Part shown: positions 9,740-21,137 of the stretch, in pieces
Numbering within the stretch: the first letter of the stretch is position 1
Layout: each line of letters starts with the position of its first letter
Assembly (NCBI RefSeq): GCF_000016125.1
Contig: NC_009135.1
Location: 186,001 to 250,000 of the forward strand
From: Methanococcus maripaludis C5
GTDB lineage: Archaea > AGJL01 > Methanococci > Methanococcales > Methanococcaceae
Reading direction: 5' to 3'
DNA length: 64,000 nt
Position numbers and translations under genes: made by a program
Notes under the pieces: model-generated
Told to the model about the DNA's origin: nothing
The model's database searches: none
The model's input: only the letters and a program-made list of their open reading frames with translations

Positions 9740-10549
<810 letters not shown>

Positions 10550-10681
10550 ATTCAATTCTTTTTTAATTTTTAAATTTAATTTCTTTTGAAAATCTTTATT
10601 TTGCGTTAAATTTTAATAATTTATTTAATGATATATCATATCAAATCTAATTTCGGATAGAAACCGAATGGTGAACTTATA

Positions 10682-11167
10682 ATGATTATAAATATACGAA
10701 AATTCCGGGAACATGACTTAAAACGGGTAATGGAAATAGAAAAAGAATCTTTTGATAAAAATTATCCGGAATTTTTGATGATGCACATATACACGTCATT
10801 TCCAGACGGTTTTTTGGTAGCAGAAACTGAAGATGGAAAAATTGTTGGATATATAATTGCATTGATGGAATGGGGAAACGGGCATGTTGTATCGATTGCG
10901 GTTGATTCAGCTTACCAAAATTATGGAATTGGAAACGCCCTTTTAAGTGCTACTGAAAACTTTTTATTCAACGAGTGCCATGCAAAACACTGCGTTTTAG
11001 AGGTTCGTTTCGATAACAAAAAAGCGAGAGAATTTTACTACAAGAGAAATTATGTTGATAGAAAAGTTCTCTATAATTATTACGATGACGGTGCAGACGC
11101 AATACTAATGATAAAAAGAAGATTTGATTTATCCGGAAACTATCCTATTTTTGTGAACATGTGGTAG
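10682..11167 (+). CDS. GNAT N-acetyltransferase (RimI/Ard1-like)
   Basis: A 161-residue GNAT protein with the acetyl-CoA loop in SAYQNYGIGNAL near residue 80, preceded by VVSIAVDS. The order and the tyrosine in EFYYKRNYV near residue 120 fit RimI/Ard1-type protein N-terminal acetyltransferases. GGTGA precedes the ATG. It is followed within a few bases by the radical SAM gene, so the two share a transcript. The substrate is not certain. Confidence 0.75.
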   Translation: MIINIRKFREHDLKRVMEIEKESFDKNYPEFLMMHIYTSFPDGFLVAETEDGKIVGYIIALMEWGNGHVVSIAVDSAYQNYGIGNALLSATENFLFNECHAKHCVLEVRFDNKKAREFYYKRNYVDRKVLYNYYDDGADAILMIKRRFDLSGNYPIFVNMW

Positions 11168-11172
11168 AGATC

Positions 11173-12486
11173 ATGAAAATTACAATTTATTCTAAAGATA
11201 TATACACTTACGGCGCTATGCTAGTCGGCGGAATTTTAAAAGAAAAGCATAACCATAACGTAAAGCTTACAAAGGATATAAAAAACAAGAAACTCTTTTT
11301 AAAATCCGATATAGTTATTTTTAGCCTTTATTCTACGCTAAATATTGTCGATCCAGTGATTAAAGATACAATCGACTATTTAAAATCTAAAAATATAAAA
11401 ATTTACATTGCAGGCCCAGTTTCAGCGTATCCTGGGATTATATTGGGTGAATTAAACATTGATGGGGTAATTTTGGGTGAAGGCGAAATTAAAACTCCTG
11501 AAATCATTAACGGAAGTACTGAAGGATTGGCATATCTTGAAAATGGTGAAATAATAATTAATAAACCAAAATCAAAGCCAGATTTGGATTTTTCAAAGAT
11601 TTACGTTCCAAAAGATATAGAAACTCAAAACGTAAGGGGTGCAAATGTATATATTGAAACCCACAGGGGTTGTCTTGGACACTGCACGTTTTGCCAGGTT
11701 CCAGAATTTTTTGGGCGAGATATTCGAAGTAAACCAATTGAATTAATAATTGAAGAAGTAAAAGAGCTTAAAAAAAATGGTGTTAAAAGAATTGCAATAA
11801 GTGGCGGTACTGGAAGCCTCTATAACTTTAAAAACACGGTAAATAAAAATAAATTTATAGAAATGATTGAAAGCGTTTCAAACATAATTGGAAGGGGGAA
11901 TTTATCTGTTCCAGACATGAGGGTTGACTACGTTGACGAAGAGGTTTTGAATGCCATTAAAAATTATTCAATTGGATGGGTATTCTACGGAATTGAAAGT
12001 GGAAGTGATAAACTTTTAAATTCAATGAAAAAAGGAACCAATACAAAGAAAAATTTAAAAGCAATTGAGCTTGCAAAAGACTGCGGAGTAAAAGTTGCTG
12101 GAAGTTTTATTGTTGGACATCCAAAAGAAAAAGAAGTTGATTTTTTAATGACAAAAGATTTTATTGTCGATGCAGAACTTGATGATGTTTTTGTAAGTGC
12201 TGCAGAACCAATTCCAAGAACTGAACTCTGTAATGAAGTATTGACTACTGGGATGGATAAAAATCCAACGTTCATGCCCCATAATGGACCTTATAGAAAA
12301 TATGGATTAAAAGAAAACGAAGCAAGGGCATATGACTTGATGCTTCATTCAGAGATGTGGAAATCAACCCCTAGAATGATTACAAATACTTTATCGAAGG
12401 TATATCTTGATGAAGCAAAAATGCAAGGTTCAGATATACGTAAGGCAACCGAGTTAATATTTAAGTACCGGGATTTCTTAATTTAA
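11173..12486 (+). CDS. B12-binding-like/radical SAM protein (MJ0865-type)
   Basis: About 437 residues. The N-terminal part (1-130) resembles a cobalamin-binding Rossmann domain, with GPVSAYP and ILGEGE. The radical SAM core carries CLGHCTFC at about residues 165-172, the CxxxCxxC cluster motif. A glycine-rich ISGGTGS follows. The family is known in methanogens as uncharacterised B12-binding/radical SAM proteins, and the reaction is unknown. ATG at 11173 is preferred; the frame also allows GTG at 11161, which would overlap the GNAT gene. Confidence 0.75.
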   Translation: MKITIYSKDIYTYGAMLVGGILKEKHNHNVKLTKDIKNKKLFLKSDIVIFSLYSTLNIVDPVIKDTIDYLKSKNIKIYIAGPVSAYPGIILGELNIDGVILGEGEIKTPEIINGSTEGLAYLENGEIIINKPKSKPDLDFSKIYVPKDIETQNVRGANVYIETHRGCLGHCTFCQVPEFFGRDIRSKPIELIIEEVKELKKNGVKRIAISGGTGSLYNFKNTVNKNKFIEMIESVSNIIGRGNLSVPDMRVDYVDEEVLNAIKNYSIGWVFYGIESGSDKLLNSMKKGTNTKKNLKAIELAKDCGVKVAGSFIVGHPKEKEVDFLMTKDFIVDAELDDVFVSAAEPIPRTELCNEVLTTGMDKNPTFMPHNGPYRKYGLKENEARAYDLMLHSEMWKSTPRMITNTLSKVYLDEAKMQGSDIRKATELIFKYRDFLI

Positions 12487-12501
12487 TTAAGAGGTATTAG
12501 C

Positions 12502-13278
12502 ATGATAAGAACAAATGAACAGTTGGAAGAACTCGCAAACAATATCCGTGATTTTATACGGGAACAGGTAGAAAATGCAGACGCAAAAGGCGTTGTAGTG
12601 GGGCTCAGTGGCGGAATAGACAGCGCCCTTGTAGCATATCTTTCGGTAAAAGCTCTTGGTAAAGAAAATGTTTTTGGAGTAATAATGCCGGAAAAAAATT
12701 CAAATCCTGACGACGAAAAGTATGGAAAACTCGTTGCAGAAACTCTTGGAATTAATTACACGGTATTTGATATAACTCCTGTCTTGGTTGCATTTGGTGC
12801 AGGCGGATACGTTGAAGGAAAAGAGTTTGATAGACGTGTCGATGCAAATTTAAAACCAAGAATCAGGATGACTGAAGTATACTACCACGCAAACAAGAAA
12901 AACTACCTTGTTGCAGGAACTTCCAATAAATCAGAAATTTACATGGGCTACGGTACGAAATATGGGGACCTTGGAAGCGACTTTTTAACAATTGGTAACC
13001 TTTTCAAAACCGAAGTAAGGCAGCTTGCAGGCCATGTTGGTGTTCTAAAAGAGATAATTGATAAAGCACCTTCAGCAGGACTTTGGGATGGTCAAACTGA
13101 CGAGGACGAACTTGGAATTTCTTATGAAACTCTCGATAAACTCTTGGATTTAATGGAAAAAGGAAAGGAAATTGAAGATATCTGCGAATTTTTAGGTATT
13201 TCTCTAGAAAAAATAGAAGAATTAATGCTTAGAATTACAACAAACAAACATAAATCTCTTCCTTTACCAATGCCTTAA
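12502..13278 (+). CDS. nadE: NAD synthetase, ammonia-dependent
   Basis: A 258-residue NadE that amidates deamido-NAD with ammonia and ATP. The PP-loop LSGGIDSALVAY is at about residues 34-45, and GTSNKSEIYMGYGTKYGD and the C-terminal KHKSLPLPMP are family signatures. There is no glutaminase domain, so ammonia is the nitrogen source. GAGG precedes the ATG. It follows the radical SAM gene by 15 bases and is probably in the same operon. Confidence 0.95.
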   Translation: MIRTNEQLEELANNIRDFIREQVENADAKGVVVGLSGGIDSALVAYLSVKALGKENVFGVIMPEKNSNPDDEKYGKLVAETLGINYTVFDITPVLVAFGAGGYVEGKEFDRRVDANLKPRIRMTEVYYHANKKNYLVAGTSNKSEIYMGYGTKYGDLGSDFLTIGNLFKTEVRQLAGHVGVLKEIIDKAPSAGLWDGQTDEDELGISYETLDKLLDLMEKGKEIEDICEFLGISLEKIEELMLRITTNKHKSLPLPMP

Positions 13279-13284
13279 ATTTAA

Positions 13285-14388
<1,104 letters not shown>

Positions 14389-14520
14389 TATGCTTCTTTT
14401 TTTCGGATTATTTATTACTTGGATATTCAAATGAATAAATTTAAATGAATCATCCAGATATTTTGAATTACAAACTGATTATCTCTTGTAATTGAAAAAA
14501 GAATACGATTTTTTAGGAAA

Positions 14521-14530
14521 ATTATAAATA
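14521..14530 (+). promoter_or_regulatory. TATA box of the histone gene
   Basis: The string ATTATAAATA stands about 48 bases upstream of the histone ATG in otherwise non-coding DNA, giving a leader of about 20-25 bases that includes GAAGGTGAT. This is a good match to a strong methanococcal promoter and suits a highly expressed gene. Confidence 0.6.
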
Positions 14531-14577
14531 CTGGAAGAATACCATTTTAATTTGTAATAAGAAAAGAAGGTGATTCT

Positions 14578-14778
14578 ATGGCAGAACTTCCAGTTGCACC
14601 AATGGAGAGAATCCTCAAATCCGCAGGTGCTGAAAGAGTAAGTAGGGATGCAGCAGTAATGCTCGCAGAAGCATTAGAAGAAATTGCAGTTGACGTAGCT
14701 AAAGAAGCAGTTAGTTTAGCTAAGCACGCAGGCAGAAAAACTGTTAAAGCAGACGATTTGAAATTAGCAATGAAATAA
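14578..14778 (+). CDS. hmvA: Archaeal histone A
   Basis: A 66-residue single histone fold that dimerises and wraps DNA. The three helices and the loop residues are readable: [31 protein letters not shown] and [15 protein letters not shown]. The length is that of a minimal archaeal histone without tails. A strong AAGGTGAT site and TATA box precede it. It stands alone between riboflavin and MtxX genes. Confidence 0.97.
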   Translation: MAELPVAPMERILKSAGAERVSRDAAVMLAEALEEIAVDVAKEAVSLAKHAGRKTVKADDLKLAMK

Positions 14779-14906
14779 TTACCTTAACAATTTTTTTACT
14801 TTTCTTCACTACTGCATGTTTTTGTATGTAATTAAATCGATATATAGTTGGTTATTATATTTTGTGAAATATTATTTTTTTAATATTATTGGGTATGGTG
14901 GACACC

Positions 14907-15641
14907 ATGTATGCTATCGGTATCGGTAAAAATCGAGATGAAGTGCTAATTGCAGCTGAAAACCTAAAAAAAGAAGGAATAGAAGTTGAATTAGTGGAAA
15001 ATCCTGAAATTTTAATTGATGGTTTGATTAATAATCGATATTGTGGTGCAGTTAGGGGTTCGCTTTCATCTAGTGAATTAATTCCAATTTTAAGAAAAAG
15101 AATCGGGAAATTTTACCGAGCATCTATTTTAAAAAACCCGTTTAACAATGAAATTTTCATACTCGCCCCAGTTGGAATAGATGAAATTTCTGAAAGTCCT
15201 GAAATAAGGTTCGACGAGAAATTAGAAATAATTAAATATTCATCTGAATTTTTAAAATCAAATGGAATAACTCCAAAAATAGGAATATTATCTGCAGGAC
15301 GGCTTTCAGATATTGGAAGAAGTAAAAAAATAGATGATTCTATACTTGAAGCTGAAGATCTTTTAAAACATGTTAACTCTTTAGATATTTTTGAAAATTT
15401 AGAAATTGAACACAAGGGAATTTTAATTGAAGAATATCTAAAAGATGGATATAACATAATTCTTTCAGAAGACGGAATTTCTGGAAATCTTTTATTTAGG
15501 GCATTTGCGCTTGTTTGTAATATGGAAGGATTTGGTGCTATTATTTTAAATAGTGAAAATATTAAGTTTATAGATACAAGTAGAAGTGGATCTTCTAAAA
15601 GATATTATAATGCGGTTAAATTTTTAAAAGAAGGTTTTTAA
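14907..15641 (+). CDS. mtxX: Methanogenesis marker protein 4 (MtxX)
   Basis: About 244 residues, resembling the MtxX family that is nearly confined to methanogens and distantly related to phosphate acyltransferases. It begins MYAIGIGKNRDEV and has AVRGSLSS, ILSAGRLSDIGR and a C-terminal SGSSKRYYNAVKFL-like end. The early suggestion of methyltransferase activity is not established. ATG at 14907, with GGTGG five bases upstream, is preferred over TTG at 14889. It is followed by uppS with a short gap. Confidence 0.8.
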   Translation: MYAIGIGKNRDEVLIAAENLKKEGIEVELVENPEILIDGLINNRYCGAVRGSLSSSELIPILRKRIGKFYRASILKNPFNNEIFILAPVGIDEISESPEIRFDEKLEIIKYSSEFLKSNGITPKIGILSAGRLSDIGRSKKIDDSILEAEDLLKHVNSLDIFENLEIEHKGILIEEYLKDGYNIILSEDGISGNLLFRAFALVCNMEGFGAIILNSENIKFIDTSRSGSSKRYYNAVKFLKEGF

Positions 15642-15657
15642 AAACTCTGGTGGTACT

Positions 15658-16452
15658 TTGCCGTTATTTAAATTTTATGAATATTTGAGCAAATTTGGAG
15701 CATTAAAACTCTACGAAAAGGAATTGGAATCAAAAATTTCTAAATGCCCACTCCCAAAACACGTTGGAATAATTATGGATGGTAACAGGAGACTTGCAAA
15801 AAAATTGGGCGAAAATCCTGAACTCGGCCATAATTTAGGAGCTTCAAAGGTTCATGAAGTTATAGATTGGTGTGTTTCTTTAGGAATTCATACTATTACG
15901 CTCTATGCATTTTCTTTAGAAAATTTTAATCGACCAGAACATGAAGTAAAAGTTTTGATGGATCTTTTTGAAAGAGAATTTATTGAAATTGCAAATCATC
16001 CGAATACCCACAGAGATAAAATACGTGTAAGTGTTATTGGAAGAAGGGAGATGCTTCCAAAGCATGTTCAAAAAGCAATTAGTTATGCAGAAGATGAAAC
16101 AAAGGATTATTCTAATCATTTTGTTAATTTTGCAATTGCGTACGGCGGGCAGCAGGAAATAATTGATAGTGTCAAAAAAATTGCACAACAGGTAAAAATT
16201 AACGAAATAGGTATTGAAGATATAACTGTAGAATTAATATCTAAAAATTTATACACGAGCAACCTTCCATCGCCAAACCCTGATTTAATTATTCGAACAT
16301 CTGGTGAAGAGAGAATAAGTAATTTTTTAACATGGCAATCATGTTATTCAGAACTATATTTTTGCGAAACCTACTGGCCGACATTTAGAAAAATTGATTT
16401 TTTGAGGTCCATTCGAGAATATCAAAAACGTGAAAGGAGATATGGGAAGTGA
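15658..16452 (+). CDS. uppS: cis-Prenyltransferase (undecaprenyl diphosphate synthase family)
   Basis: A 264-residue UppS-type enzyme that extends isoprenoid diphosphates with cis bonds, probably to the lipid carrier for glycans. Family motifs are present in order: GIIMDGNRRLAKKLG (about residues 37-51), TLYAFSLENFNRP (about 81-93), LIIRTSGEERISNF, and the C-terminal SELYFCETYWPTF. The start is TTG at 15658 with GGTGGTACT directly upstream. The next gene begins almost at its stop codon. Confidence 0.93.
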   Translation: MPLFKFYEYLSKFGALKLYEKELESKISKCPLPKHVGIIMDGNRRLAKKLGENPELGHNLGASKVHEVIDWCVSLGIHTITLYAFSLENFNRPEHEVKVLMDLFEREFIEIANHPNTHRDKIRVSVIGRREMLPKHVQKAISYAEDETKDYSNHFVNFAIAYGGQQEIIDSVKKIAQQVKINEIGIEDITVELISKNLYTSNLPSPNPDLIIRTSGEERISNFLTWQSCYSELYFCETYWPTFRKIDFLRSIREYQKRERRYGK

Positions 16453-16456
16453 AGAA

Positions 16457-16924
16457 ATGAAATATTCGTTTATTTTTTTAATTTCGGCAGTCCTTATTTT
16501 TAGTGGTTGTATCGAAAACAATATCACTACTGAATCAAACGAAACTTTATTTTTAAACAATACTTCATCCAAAAATCCGAATATTGGAGTAGAATTGAAT
16601 AATGGTACTGAATCCGACGATTCTTCTGAAATCGAATCGATATCATTTAAGATATTAGAATTTGGAATTTACGGGGATTCTTACAAGCATTATGAAAGCA
16701 GTATAATTGGGGATAAAACCATTATCGAAGTTTATATGGGTAAAAAATTAGGTTCTGACAATATCATAGAAATTAATTTGATAAAATTGAAAAATGGCGT
16801 ATTAATCGTTTACATCGAAGAAATAACGCCTGAAACCATTTCTGATCGGGCAATCGTCTATCCTTATGAAATAGTTGAAGTTAATGGGATTTACAATAAC
16901 GTTGAATTTAAAACAATCGAGTAG
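16457..16924 (+). CDS. Small lipoprotein of unknown function
   Basis: About 155 residues with a short signal (MKYSFIFLISAVLIFSGC) ending in a lipobox with Cys at residue 18, so a lipid-anchored surface protein is likely. The region after the cysteine is rich in N, T and S, then a beta-rich globular domain of about 100 residues follows that I do not recognise. ATG at 16457, just after the uppS stop, is preferred; the frame also has ATG at 16442. It is co-transcribed with uppS. Confidence 0.6.
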   Translation: MKYSFIFLISAVLIFSGCIENNITTESNETLFLNNTSSKNPNIGVELNNGTESDDSSEIESISFKILEFGIYGDSYKHYESSIIGDKTIIEVYMGKKLGSDNIIEINLIKLKNGVLIVYIEEITPETISDRAIVYPYEIVEVNGIYNNVEFKTIE

Positions 16925-16933
16925 TGATCAACT

Positions 16934-17734
16934 TTGTTAGAGATAATATTTCTTGGGGGCGGGGGGGGCCGATGGGAGAGCATAACTCAAGTAAAAGGTA
17001 CTGGCGGTTTTAGAATTCATTCTGAAGATATGAATATGCATATTGATTCTGGAGCAGGTGCATTAGTTAGGATGAATCAACTAGGGATAAATCCTTGGAA
17101 AACAGATGCAATAATTTCTACACACTGTCATCCGGACCACTATACTGATGCCGAAAACCTCATCGAAGCAATGACTAAAGGAATGACCAAAAAGCAAGGA
17201 ATTTTGATTGGTAACAACTCGGTTTTAAATGGAAGTAGCAGGTTTGAAAAAGGAATTTCAACCTACCACCAATCTAGGGTTGGTGAAAGGCATGTTTTAA
17301 AGCCTTATGATGAATTAAATGTAAAAACTTGGAAATTGACTGCGACAAAAACAAAACACAACGATCCTGAAACAATTGGCTGTAAAATAGAAACAGATGA
17401 TGGGTTAATCGGTTATACTTCGGATTCAGAATATATCGATTCATTAATTGAAGATTTTGATTGTATAGATTTTTTAATCGCAAACGTAATTCGCGTTAAA
17501 TGTCAAAAAGTACCTGGCCACATGTGTTCAAATGATATAATCGAAGTAGTAAATTCGATGAATAAAAAGCCAAAAATGCTCACAATGTATCACATGGGAA
17601 TGAAAATGACCGATCCAGATTCAGAAGCGAAATATATTTCAGAAAAAATTGATATTCCCGTAATTCCTGCTAAAATTGGTTTAAAAATAACAATGGAAAA
17701 TAAATCTTGTAAATATGATTACATTAAGTATTAA
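16934..17734 (+). CDS. Metallo-beta-lactamase fold hydrolase
   Basis: A 266-residue MBL-fold protein with the metal motif STHCHPDHYTD at about residues 61-71 and later histidine in TKTKHNDP and YHMGMKM. It is probably a hydrolase or phosphodiesterase of unknown substrate. The start is TTG at 16934 with GTGATCAACT upstream. The N-terminal glycine loop is encoded by a run of eight Gs at 16961-16968 right after five Gs, an unusual tract here. Function cannot be assigned further. Confidence 0.8.
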   Translation: MLEIIFLGGGGGRWESITQVKGTGGFRIHSEDMNMHIDSGAGALVRMNQLGINPWKTDAIISTHCHPDHYTDAENLIEAMTKGMTKKQGILIGNNSVLNGSSRFEKGISTYHQSRVGERHVLKPYDELNVKTWKLTATKTKHNDPETIGCKIETDDGLIGYTSDSEYIDSLIEDFDCIDFLIANVIRVKCQKVPGHMCSNDIIEVVNSMNKKPKMLTMYHMGMKMTDPDSEAKYISEKIDIPVIPAKIGLKITMENKSCKYDYIKY

Positions 17735-17750
17735 TCTAATTTTTTCACGT

Positions 17751-18146
17751 TTATTTTAAGTAACCCTGAAGTTCAAAGTGGTTATGCTGTTTTACAAGAA
17801 TTACTGGGGTTCCAGTATCGATTAAATCTTTTTTTAGTTTTTTATCGTTAGTACAGATTATTACATCCTTATTTTCCTTAGAATAATTTATAATCATTTC
17901 ATCTGCATATTTTCCGTTTGAATATTCGATAATTTCAAAATTTTTGGCATATTTTAGTGCTAAATTTACAGAAAGCTTTTCTTTTCCTTTAAATTCTAAT
18001 TTTAATTTTTCAAGTTCTTTTAAAACACAATCCATAATGAATATTTTGTAGCCTCTATCAATAGCGCTATTTAATTCGTATTCGAAATTTATGCCCTGTT
18101 TAAATGCATAAATTAAAAAGTTGGTGTCTGGAATTACTCGGTACAT
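17751..18146 (-). CDS. PIN-domain ribonuclease-like protein
   Basis: A 131-residue PIN domain of the Fcf1/VapC9-like group. Acidic residues of the nuclease site are visible: PDTNFLIYA at the N-terminus, ELEKLK in the middle, and TNDKKLKKDL near residue 100. It has no antitoxin neighbour and is downstream of rad50, 9 bases away, so it may be a housekeeping RNA-processing or DNA-repair partner rather than a toxin. Confidence 0.75.
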   Translation of the reverse strand: MYRVIPDTNFLIYAFKQGINFEYELNSAIDRGYKIFIMDCVLKELEKLKLEFKGKEKLSVNLALKYAKNFEIIEYSNGKYADEMIINYSKENKDVIICTNDKKLKKDLIDTGTPVILVKQHNHFELQGYLK

Positions 18147-18155
18147 TGTTTTAAC

Positions 18156-21137
18156 CTATTCTAAAGATACTTTTGAATTTTCGCCGATTTTTCTAACTTT
18201 TACAATGTTATCTGCAATCTGTTCGAGTTCCTGATGGTGCGTAATTATCGCCATCTGGTTTATTGTTTTTATGTTTTTGAATATATTTAAAAGGTTTTTA
18301 CGCCTATCTTCGTCGAGATACGCTGTTGGTTCATCTAATATGATGCATTCAATATTGTTACAAACTGCTTTAGATATTCCAAGCCTTAATGCGAGGGAAA
18401 CTGCAATCTGTTCTCCACCACTCAATGTTTCAACTGGAAGGCCATCGACTATCAAGCTGTAGTCATCTTTTAATTGAATATGGGAATATGGAAGTTCAAA
18501 TTCCTGAAAAATCTGGTTTGTATGCCTTTGAATTAACGGAATATACTTTTCTCTTAAATACTTTTGAAAACCATCTTTTGAGAATATTTCCCTTTTTATT
18601 TTATCGAGATACTCTTTAAATTCTTCAATTTTCCTTCTTTCTTCTTTTTTATTCGCCAAGTTTTGGATTTTTTCATTCAAATAAACTATATTTTCATTTT
18701 TAAGTTTTAATTCAAAATTTATTCGTTCTAAAGTTATGGATATATCATTAAATTTATTGATTATGGATTCATAAGCTTTTTTAGCGTTTTCATGCACTTC
18801 TGGACTGTAATTTACAATTTGTATATTTTTTTCAGTATTTATTCTATTTTCTAAGAGTTTTTTAGATATATTCTGTTTTTCAGCAAGTTTCTGGTTTAAA
18901 AACTCATTTAATTCATTTATTTCTACAGAATATATTTTGGAATGGTTTTTAAGAACTGCTAAACTTTCCATATATTTTTCGTAATTTTCTTTATATTCTG
19001 ATATTTTAGTTTCAAAAGCTGATTTTTCAGTTTCCCATTTAATGTAACATTCAACAATTCCTATTTTTGAAGACATGTTATCTTGAATATCTTTTAATTC
19101 TGATTTTAGCTTATTTTCTCGTTCTAAATTAGAAATAATTATTTTTAATTCATCTTTTAAATTTTCGAGGGATTCTTTCTCATTTTTAATTTTTAAATAA
19201 TCATAGTCTCCGATAATTTTTAAAATTTCAGATTTTTTATTTAAAATTTCAGATTCATCATTTTTAGTCAAAAATTGAACGGAATATGTATATTTTTTGT
19301 AAATTTCTTCTAAATCGTTTAATTTATTTTCAATTAACTTTATTTCATCGTTTAAGGAAGAATATTCGTTGAGTTGTTCAGTTAATTCGTTTAATTTTTG
19401 AGTATTTTCAATTATCGACTCTTCAACTTTCAAAAGGTAATTCTTTTTTTCTTTTAATTCCCCGTATTTTGATTTAAATGAATCAATTTCATTCAATTTG
19501 AGTTTAAGCTGCTCTTTTTTGTTTAATATAACTTCAAGCTGTTTTTTGATACTTTCAATTGATAAACCTTCATTTTGAATTAGAGAGGTATATTTTTTGA
19601 GTAATTCCTGTTTTTTTTCTTCAGTTATTTTGGACTGGCAGACGTGACACGAATCTTTGGTTTTTTCAAGTTCCAGCTTATAATTTTTAGTTTCTAAGAT
19701 TTTACTTTCTTTTTTTGTGATTATTTCATTTAATTTATCTATTTTTTCAGATAAACCTTCATATTTTTCTTTTAATTCATTTTCAAGATTTATTTTTTCT
19801 TCTATTTTTTCAAAAACAGTTAATTCAGAAATTAATTTGATTTTTTCTTCAATAGCACTTTGAAGTTTTTTTTCAAGATCATTTTTTTCCTTTAAAAGAT
19901 TTTCATAACTATTTTTTTTAGTCTTTAGGCCGTCAAAAGTTTTAATCAGATCTTCGTAAAGTTTTGAAGAATCAAAATGTGTTTCTACCGTTTTTTTGTG
20001 ATCGTTTATTCCAGAAATTTGTTTTTCAATAAAATTAAGTTCTGTTATTTTTTCTTTTACACCGTCCAATTTCTGAATTTTTTTATCAATTTCGTTTAAA
20101 TTTTCCTTTAATTCATCAGGATTTTTTTTATTATCCTTTAACGATTCTTTTAAGATATTTAATTCGTTTATTAAAGATTCTACAATTGTTTTTAATTTAT
20201 TGTAAGATTCGTAGTCTGATTTATGACTTATTAATTTAGTATTTAGTTCTTTAATCGTTAATTCAAGTTCTAAGTATTTTTTGTAAATTTCTTCGTTTTT
20301 AAATAAATTTTCCGATTCTTCAACTACTGAACTTAATGAGTTTTCAAGATTCTGAATTTCTAAATTTATATTTTTGATTTCTGAAATAATATCCTTTAAA
20401 TTTTCTTTCAACAGGTTATTTTCAGCAAATTTTTCTTCCATTGAAATTAATTCTGAATTTTTTTCAAGTTTTAATTTTTCAAGATTTTCATATTTTTTCA
20501 AAATTTCTTCTTTTAAAATTTCAGATTCAGAAACTTCATTTTTTAATTTTTCAAGATTTTCTAAAATTTCAGGTTCTTGGACGAGCTCCCCTTCAAGTTT
20601 AAAAAGCATTTCTTCGTAGCTTTTTTTTACAATATTCATTTTTTCAGAGGCTTTTTCGTACTTTTCAATTCCAAGAAGCTTTCCGATAACTTCTTTTCGA
20701 TCTCTCGGAGTCATCTGGATTAAATTTGCAATTTCGCCCTGTTTTATGTATATTGCATTTGAAAATACGCTGTTATCTATTTCTAAAATCTCTTCTATTT
20801 TTTTGTTTATTTCCGATGCAGATTCAGCATTTAATTTCCCGTTAACGTATAGTTTGTCATCTGTTTTATTTTGAAACCTTTTTCTTTTTACAAGATATAT
20901 ATTTCCCATCATTTCAAATTCCAATTCTACAGAAAAAGATGCAGAGCCCTGTTGCATTAAATTTTCAATCCTAAAATTGTTTCCACGCGGAGCAAAAAGT
21001 GCAAAATTCATTGCCTGAAATATTGACGATTTTCCACTTCCATTTTGGCCAATTATTGAAGTTATTCCTTTGTTAAAATTTATCGAGGTGTTTCTGTGGC
21101 TTCTGAAGTTTTCCATTTTGATATTTTTAATAATCAT
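18156..21137 (-). CDS. rad50: Rad50 ATPase
   Basis: An SMC-like ATPase of about 993 residues that works with Mre11 in double-strand break processing. It has an N-terminal Walker A (GQNGSGKSS near residue 37), long coiled coils with the zinc hook DSCHVCQ in the middle, a C-terminal signature LSGGEQIAVSLALRLG, and Walker B CIILDEPTAYLDED. I take ATG at 21137 (MIIKNIKMENFRSH), which overlaps the mre11 stop by 11 bases and implies coupled translation. Confidence 0.95.
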   Translation of the reverse strand: MIIKNIKMENFRSHRNTSINFNKGITSIIGQNGSGKSSIFQAMNFALFAPRGNNFRIENLMQQGSASFSVELEFEMMGNIYLVKRKRFQNKTDDKLYVNGKLNAESASEINKKIEEILEIDNSVFSNAIYIKQGEIANLIQMTPRDRKEVIGKLLGIEKYEKASEKMNIVKKSYEEMLFKLEGELVQEPEILENLEKLKNEVSESEILKEEILKKYENLEKLKLEKNSELISMEEKFAENNLLKENLKDIISEIKNINLEIQNLENSLSSVVEESENLFKNEEIYKKYLELELTIKELNTKLISHKSDYESYNKLKTIVESLINELNILKESLKDNKKNPDELKENLNEIDKKIQKLDGVKEKITELNFIEKQISGINDHKKTVETHFDSSKLYEDLIKTFDGLKTKKNSYENLLKEKNDLEKKLQSAIEEKIKLISELTVFEKIEEKINLENELKEKYEGLSEKIDKLNEIITKKESKILETKNYKLELEKTKDSCHVCQSKITEEKKQELLKKYTSLIQNEGLSIESIKKQLEVILNKKEQLKLKLNEIDSFKSKYGELKEKKNYLLKVEESIIENTQKLNELTEQLNEYSSLNDEIKLIENKLNDLEEIYKKYTYSVQFLTKNDESEILNKKSEILKIIGDYDYLKIKNEKESLENLKDELKIIISNLERENKLKSELKDIQDNMSSKIGIVECYIKWETEKSAFETKISEYKENYEKYMESLAVLKNHSKIYSVEINELNEFLNQKLAEKQNISKKLLENRINTEKNIQIVNYSPEVHENAKKAYESIINKFNDISITLERINFELKLKNENIVYLNEKIQNLANKKEERRKIEEFKEYLDKIKREIFSKDGFQKYLREKYIPLIQRHTNQIFQEFELPYSHIQLKDDYSLIVDGLPVETLSGGEQIAVSLALRLGISKAVCNNIECIILDEPTAYLDEDRRKNLLNIFKNIKTINQMAIITHHQELEQIADNIVKVRKIGENSKVSLE

